Assembly (NCBI GenBank): GCA_050013055.1
Contig: JBEKGC010000112.1
Span: 1 to 15,752, forward strand
From: Palsa-504 sp050013055
GTDB taxonomy: Bacteria; Actinomycetota; Actinomycetes; Streptosporangiales; Streptosporangiaceae
Direction of reading: 5' to 3'
Length of the DNA stretch: 15,752 nt
Shown: in pieces, positions 13,476 through 15,752 of the stretch
Numbering within the stretch: position 1 is the first letter of the stretch
Layout: every line of letters begins with the position of its first letter
Notes under the pieces: generated by a model
Told to the model about the DNA's origin: nothing
Seen by the model: only the letters and a program-made list of their open reading frames with translations
Database searches by the model: none
Made by a program: the position numbers and the translations under genes

Positions 13476-13498
13476 CCGGGGCCGCAAGACCTCCCCGG
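13476..13498 (+). ncRNA. EBS1 hairpin of the group II intron (domain I)
   Basis: CCGGGG (13476-13481) and CCCCGG (13493-13498) form a 6-bp stem with an 11-nt loop containing CAAGACC (13485-13491). That heptamer is the exact reverse complement of GGTCTTG (13206-13212), the exon bases next to the 5' splice site. A single-stranded loop complementary to the upstream exon is what defines EBS1. Confidence 0.75.
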
Positions 13499-13800
13499 GA
13501 TGAGTCTGGGGGATACCCGTTTACTGCCCAGGTGGTCTCCGGCATATAGGCAGCATGAGCCCGGACCAGGCTCTCGTATGGAACGTGTGAAGGCGTGTCC
13601 CGATACTGCCGCTGGTCAATGGCGGCGAGAGGGAGGACTCCAACCGGCGAAATCCGGGAGGAGCAGAGTACCGATGCGGGACACGCTGGCGGACTCGCCC
13701 GTAGTAGCTGTGAAGTTCCCGCGTATCGCAGTGGGGGCGGAGCCAAGGGGCGGGGCTGTCCTGGTAAGCGAATGTGATCAACCGGCAAGGGAGGAATCGC

Positions 13801-15045
13801 ATGAGTGAGCCGAAGTCTGAGGTCAAGTCACATGACATCCCCAAAAGCCTGGTGTGGGGTGCGTGGCTGAAAGTGAAAGAGAACGGAGGAGCGGCCGGGG
13901 CCGACGGGGTGACGATCGGGCAGTTCGAGGAGAGGCTGAAAGATAACCTCTACAAACTGTGGAATCGCATGTCCTCGGGTAGTTATTTTCCCGGTCCGGT
14001 CCGCGCGGTGGAGATACCCAAGAAGGGCGGAACGAGGGTTCTCGGCATTCCGAACGTGGTCGACAGGGTGGCGCAGACAGCGGCGGTCATGGCACTGGAG
14101 CCGGACGTGGAGAAGGTATTCCACTACGACTCCTACGGCTACCGCCCCGGAAGGTCTCCGATAGATGCGGTCAGGACGTGCCGGGAAAGGTGCTTCAGGA
14201 AGGACTGGGTCGTTGATCTGGACGTCAAGGCCTTCTTTGACTCTGTGTCATGGGATCTGATGCTGAAGGCGGTCGAGCGGCACACGGACTCGAAATGGGT
14301 CATGCTATACGTGGAACGCTGGCTTAAAGCGCCGATGCTGATGCCCGACGGCACCCTCAAGGCCCGGACGAAAGGGACGCCGCAAGGCGGCCCTATTTCC
14401 CCGTTGCTCGCTAATTTGTTTCTGCATTACGGATTCGACATGTGGATGTCGCGGGAATTCCCGGCAATCACGTTCGAGCGTTTCGCGGACGATGCGGTGA
14501 TCCATTGCGTGACTGAACGGCAGGCACGCCAGGTGCGCGAGGCAATCGGAGGACGGCTCGCTGATATCGGGCTGGAACTTCATCCCGGGAAGACGAAGCT
14601 CGTATATTGCAAGGACAGCAGGCGCCGCCAGGAATTCGACCAGGTGACGTTCACGTTCTGCGGGTATGAGTTCCGTCCCCGGATGGCCTTCGACAGGAAC
14701 CGGAAGCAGGTTTACACCGGATTCTTGCCTGCGGTCGCCCCGGAGAAGCTAACCGGGCTGAGCCGCAAGATCGCGTCCTGGCGGATCCACCGTCGCACGA
14801 CTCAGACACTCAGCGAGATCGCACGATGGCTGAACCCGGTCCTGCGAGGCTGGTTCAACTATTTCACCGTGTTCTACCCGAGCAGGGTGATCCCGCTTTG
14901 CGAGCGCATCGACCGCCATCTGATGCGCTGGGCACAGAGGAAGTACAAGCGGCTGGAACGCAGCGACAAAAGAGCGCGTGAATGGCTGGAAGACGTCAGG
15001 GAACTGGCACCCCGGCTGTTCGCGCACTGGGCGCTGCGGTACTGA
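13801..15045 (+). CDS. ltrA: Group II intron-encoded reverse transcriptase/maturase
   Basis: The 414-aa protein starts at the ATG at 13801, with AAGGGAGGA upstream at 7-nt spacing. Reverse transcriptase blocks are in order: RT0/1 region (GGAAGADGVTIGQFEERL; IPKKGGTRVLGIPNVVDRV, 73-90), SYGYRPGRSP (111-120), first catalytic Asp141 in VVDLDVKAFFDS, KGTPQGGPISPLLANLFLHY (191-210) and FADD with Asp230/Asp231 (228-231). GLELHPGKTKLV follows. The maturase X domain has WLNPVLRGWFNYF (343-355) and ends APRLFAHW. There is no C-terminal HNH endonuclease domain, so mobility would rely on routes other than second-strand cleavage by its own endonuclease. The catalytic tetrad reads FADD rather than the commoner YADD, also normal in several intron lineages. 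It promotes intron splicing and retrohoming. Confidence 0.95.
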   Translation: MSEPKSEVKSHDIPKSLVWGAWLKVKENGGAAGADGVTIGQFEERLKDNLYKLWNRMSSGSYFPGPVRAVEIPKKGGTRVLGIPNVVDRVAQTAAVMALEPDVEKVFHYDSYGYRPGRSPIDAVRTCRERCFRKDWVVDLDVKAFFDSVSWDLMLKAVERHTDSKWVMLYVERWLKAPMLMPDGTLKARTKGTPQGGPISPLLANLFLHYGFDMWMSREFPAITFERFADDAVIHCVTERQARQVREAIGGRLADIGLELHPGKTKLVYCKDSRRRQEFDQVTFTFCGYEFRPRMAFDRNRKQVYTGFLPAVAPEKLTGLSRKIASWRIHRRTTQTLSEIARWLNPVLRGWFNYFTVFYPSRVIPLCERIDRHLMRWAQRKYKRLERSDKRAREWLEDVRELAPRLFAHWALRY

Positions 15046-15064
15046 CCGAAGGACTGGACGGCAC

Positions 15065-15098
15065 GAGCCGGATGAGCCGAGAGGCTCACGTCCGGATC
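15065..15098 (+). ncRNA. Group II intron domain V
   Basis: This 34-nt hairpin begins GAGCCGGA, containing the AGC catalytic triad, has a GAGCC-GAGA-GGCTC distal helix with a GNRA tetraloop, an ACG bulge side, and closes with TCCGGATC. The basal stem pairs throughout except the third position, which is G opposite A where most introns have G-U. It sits 19 nt after the maturase stop, exactly where domain V belongs. Confidence 0.88.
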
Positions 15099-15102
15099 TG
15101 TG

Positions 15103-15135
15103 GGGGCGGGCAGGTGAGATCCCTGCCCGCTACCC
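15103..15135 (+). ncRNA. Group II intron domain VI with bulged branch-point A
   Basis: GCGGGCAGG (15106-15114) pairs with CCTGCCCGC (15122-15130). Beyond a UA bulge (15131-15132) GGG (15103-15105) pairs with CCC (15133-15135). The bulged A15132 is the expected branch-point nucleotide, six bases before the inferred 3' splice site. Confidence 0.8.
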
Positions 15136-15138
15136 GGC

Positions 15139-15752
15139 AATGCCGCCTCGGAGAACGGGTTGTCGTTGGAGACGTGCGGGCGGGAATGGCTGCGGGTGAT
15201 GTTCAGGTCAGTGAGCAGGGTGGCGACGTTCTTGGAGGTCATCGAGGTGCCGTTATCGGCGTGGATGTAGCGCGGTTTCGCGCCGCCGTTAGCGATGATG
15301 GCGTGCTGCATGAACGCTTTCGCCAGGTCGCCGCTCTCGCCGTAATGGACTTCCCAGTGGATGACCTTGCGGGAGAAGATGTCCAGCATCACGTACAGGT
15401 CGAAGTAGGTGCCGCGCCAGGGTCCTTTTAGTTTGGTGATGTCCCAGGTCCAGACCTGGTCCGGGCCGTCGGCGACCAGCTCGGGGCGGACCCGGGGCGG
15501 ATGGGCTGCCTGGGCGCGGCGCTCGCGGACCTGGTCCGCGAGTGTCATCACCCGGTACATGGTGCGGATGGAGGCCAGGTAGATGCCGTCGTCGAGCAAG
15601 ATGGCATAGACCTGGGCCGGGGACTTGTCGGCGAACCGCTCGCTGTCCAGCACGGCCAGCAGCGCGGCCTGCTCGGCCCCGGACAGCGCCGCGGGATGCG
15701 GTGCCCGCGGTCCGGGCGGCGCCTTCTCTGCGGCCGGTTCCGGATTGCGCTG
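15139..15752 (-). pseudogene. IS3-family transposase (orfB), N-terminal and catalytic part, partial
   Basis: The frame is open from the window end (PHPAALSGAEQAALLAVLDS) and reads through YAILLDDGIYLASIRTMYRV, a basic HTH-like linker and the rve/integrase core. The DDE residues are visible: Asp in VWTWDITKLKGPW, Asp in YIHADNGTSMTSK, and Glu in SNDNPFSEA. The last two are separated by 35 residues, the canonical DD(35)E spacing. The reading frame is broken at 15139, eight nucleotides after the Glu codon, by the group II intron. A GTG at 15653 could serve as a start, but coding character continues upstream, so the gene begins outside the window. Confidence 0.92.

Larger units (their letters stand above)
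13213..15138 (+). mobile_element. Group II intron with reverse transcriptase ORF
   Basis: This roughly 1926-nt ribozyme element encodes its maturase in domain IV (13801-15045) and ends with recognisable domains V and VI. Boundaries come from rejoining the flanking transposase. Excising 13213-15138 restores a Phe codon (TT|C read on the minus strand) in the family-conserved EAAFKTLKY. EBS1 in the intron also pairs with the seven exon bases ending at 13212. The 5' terminus would read TTGTGAAC, so the expected GTG lies two bases in. A start at 13215 fits the GUGYG rule better but breaks the exon pairing. It lies antisense to the transposase. Confidence 0.9.
12863..15752 (-). mobile_element. IS3-family insertion sequence, interrupted and running off the window
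   Basis: Two pieces of one IS3-type orfB transposase (12882-13212 and 15139-15752) flank a group II intron. The element's left end is placed at the TG of 12863, just beyond the transposase stop. The right end, the upstream orfA and the other terminal repeat lie beyond base 15752. Because the transposase is split and the insert is antisense to it, this copy cannot make active transposase. Confidence 0.85.

Noticed and set aside
12871..13788. 305-codon minus-strand frame across the transposase tail and the intron 5' part
   Set aside because: It crosses the intron boundary and reads the ribozyme antisense; the transposase tail is in a different register.
14874..15653. Continuous 259-aa transposase product
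   Set aside because: Residues after the conserved NPFSEA come from intron antisense sequence; the genuine transposase stops being homologous at 15139.
1..15752. CRISPR arrays, rRNA and tRNA genes
   Set aside because: No regularly spaced repeats, no rRNA-like segments and no cloverleaf with a T-arm GTTCGA box were seen on either strand by eye; a tRNA/covariance scan was not possible.

Overview
This is a GC-rich window whose gene families (WhiJ-like XRE/DUF5753 regulators with DUF397 partners, a DUF574-type methyltransferase, an RsbW-like ATPase) and Shine-Dalgarno/ATGA gene packing point to a filamentous actinobacterium (Streptomyces, Streptosporangiales or Actinomadura-like). The sequence alone does not fix the genus. 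It looks like chromosomal accessory DNA: regulator cassettes, a few metabolic genes, an integrase-bearing segment and a nested pair of mobile elements.

Layout. 1-900: tail of an XRE/DUF5753 regulator followed by its DUF397 partner, closed by two strong hairpin terminators (933-1054). 1072-3104: a second XRE/DUF5753 regulator (minus) diverging from a DUF574 SAM-dependent methyltransferase (plus), with a 30-bp near-perfect dyad at 2102-2131 between them. 3111-7359: a secreted trypsin-like protease, an aldo/keto reductase diverging from a quinone-oxidoreductase-like gene, a small membrane-anchored double-CxxC protein, and a TauE/SafE permease. A dense set of inverted repeats (6467-6558) separates the last two.

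7555-10485: a large serine recombinase (minus), preceded by a 116-aa small gene that overlaps its start, with a repeat-bearing 539-nt non-coding stretch upstream. 10486-12614: a two-armed regulatory locus. The left arm is three genes joined by ATGA overlaps (RsbW-like ATPase, XRE plus zinc ribbon, 96-aa unknown); the right arm is a WhiJ-like regulator overlapping its DUF397 partner. The arms diverge from a 131-nt region carrying nested dyads.

12863-15752: an IS3-family element (minus, running off the window) interrupted by a group II intron of about 1.93 kb (plus) encoding a 414-aa reverse transcriptase/maturase. The intron lies antisense to the transposase, so splicing cannot repair the transposase mRNA. 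Its boundaries can be placed to within a few bases from three independent clues: restoration of the transposase reading frame, an EBS1 loop complementary to the exon, and domains V and VI at the 3' end.

Most interesting items: the intron-in-transposase nest with its well-resolved EBS1/IBS1 pairing, the five-gene divergent regulatory locus, the 2102-2131 dyad, and the small gene translationally entangled with the recombinase.
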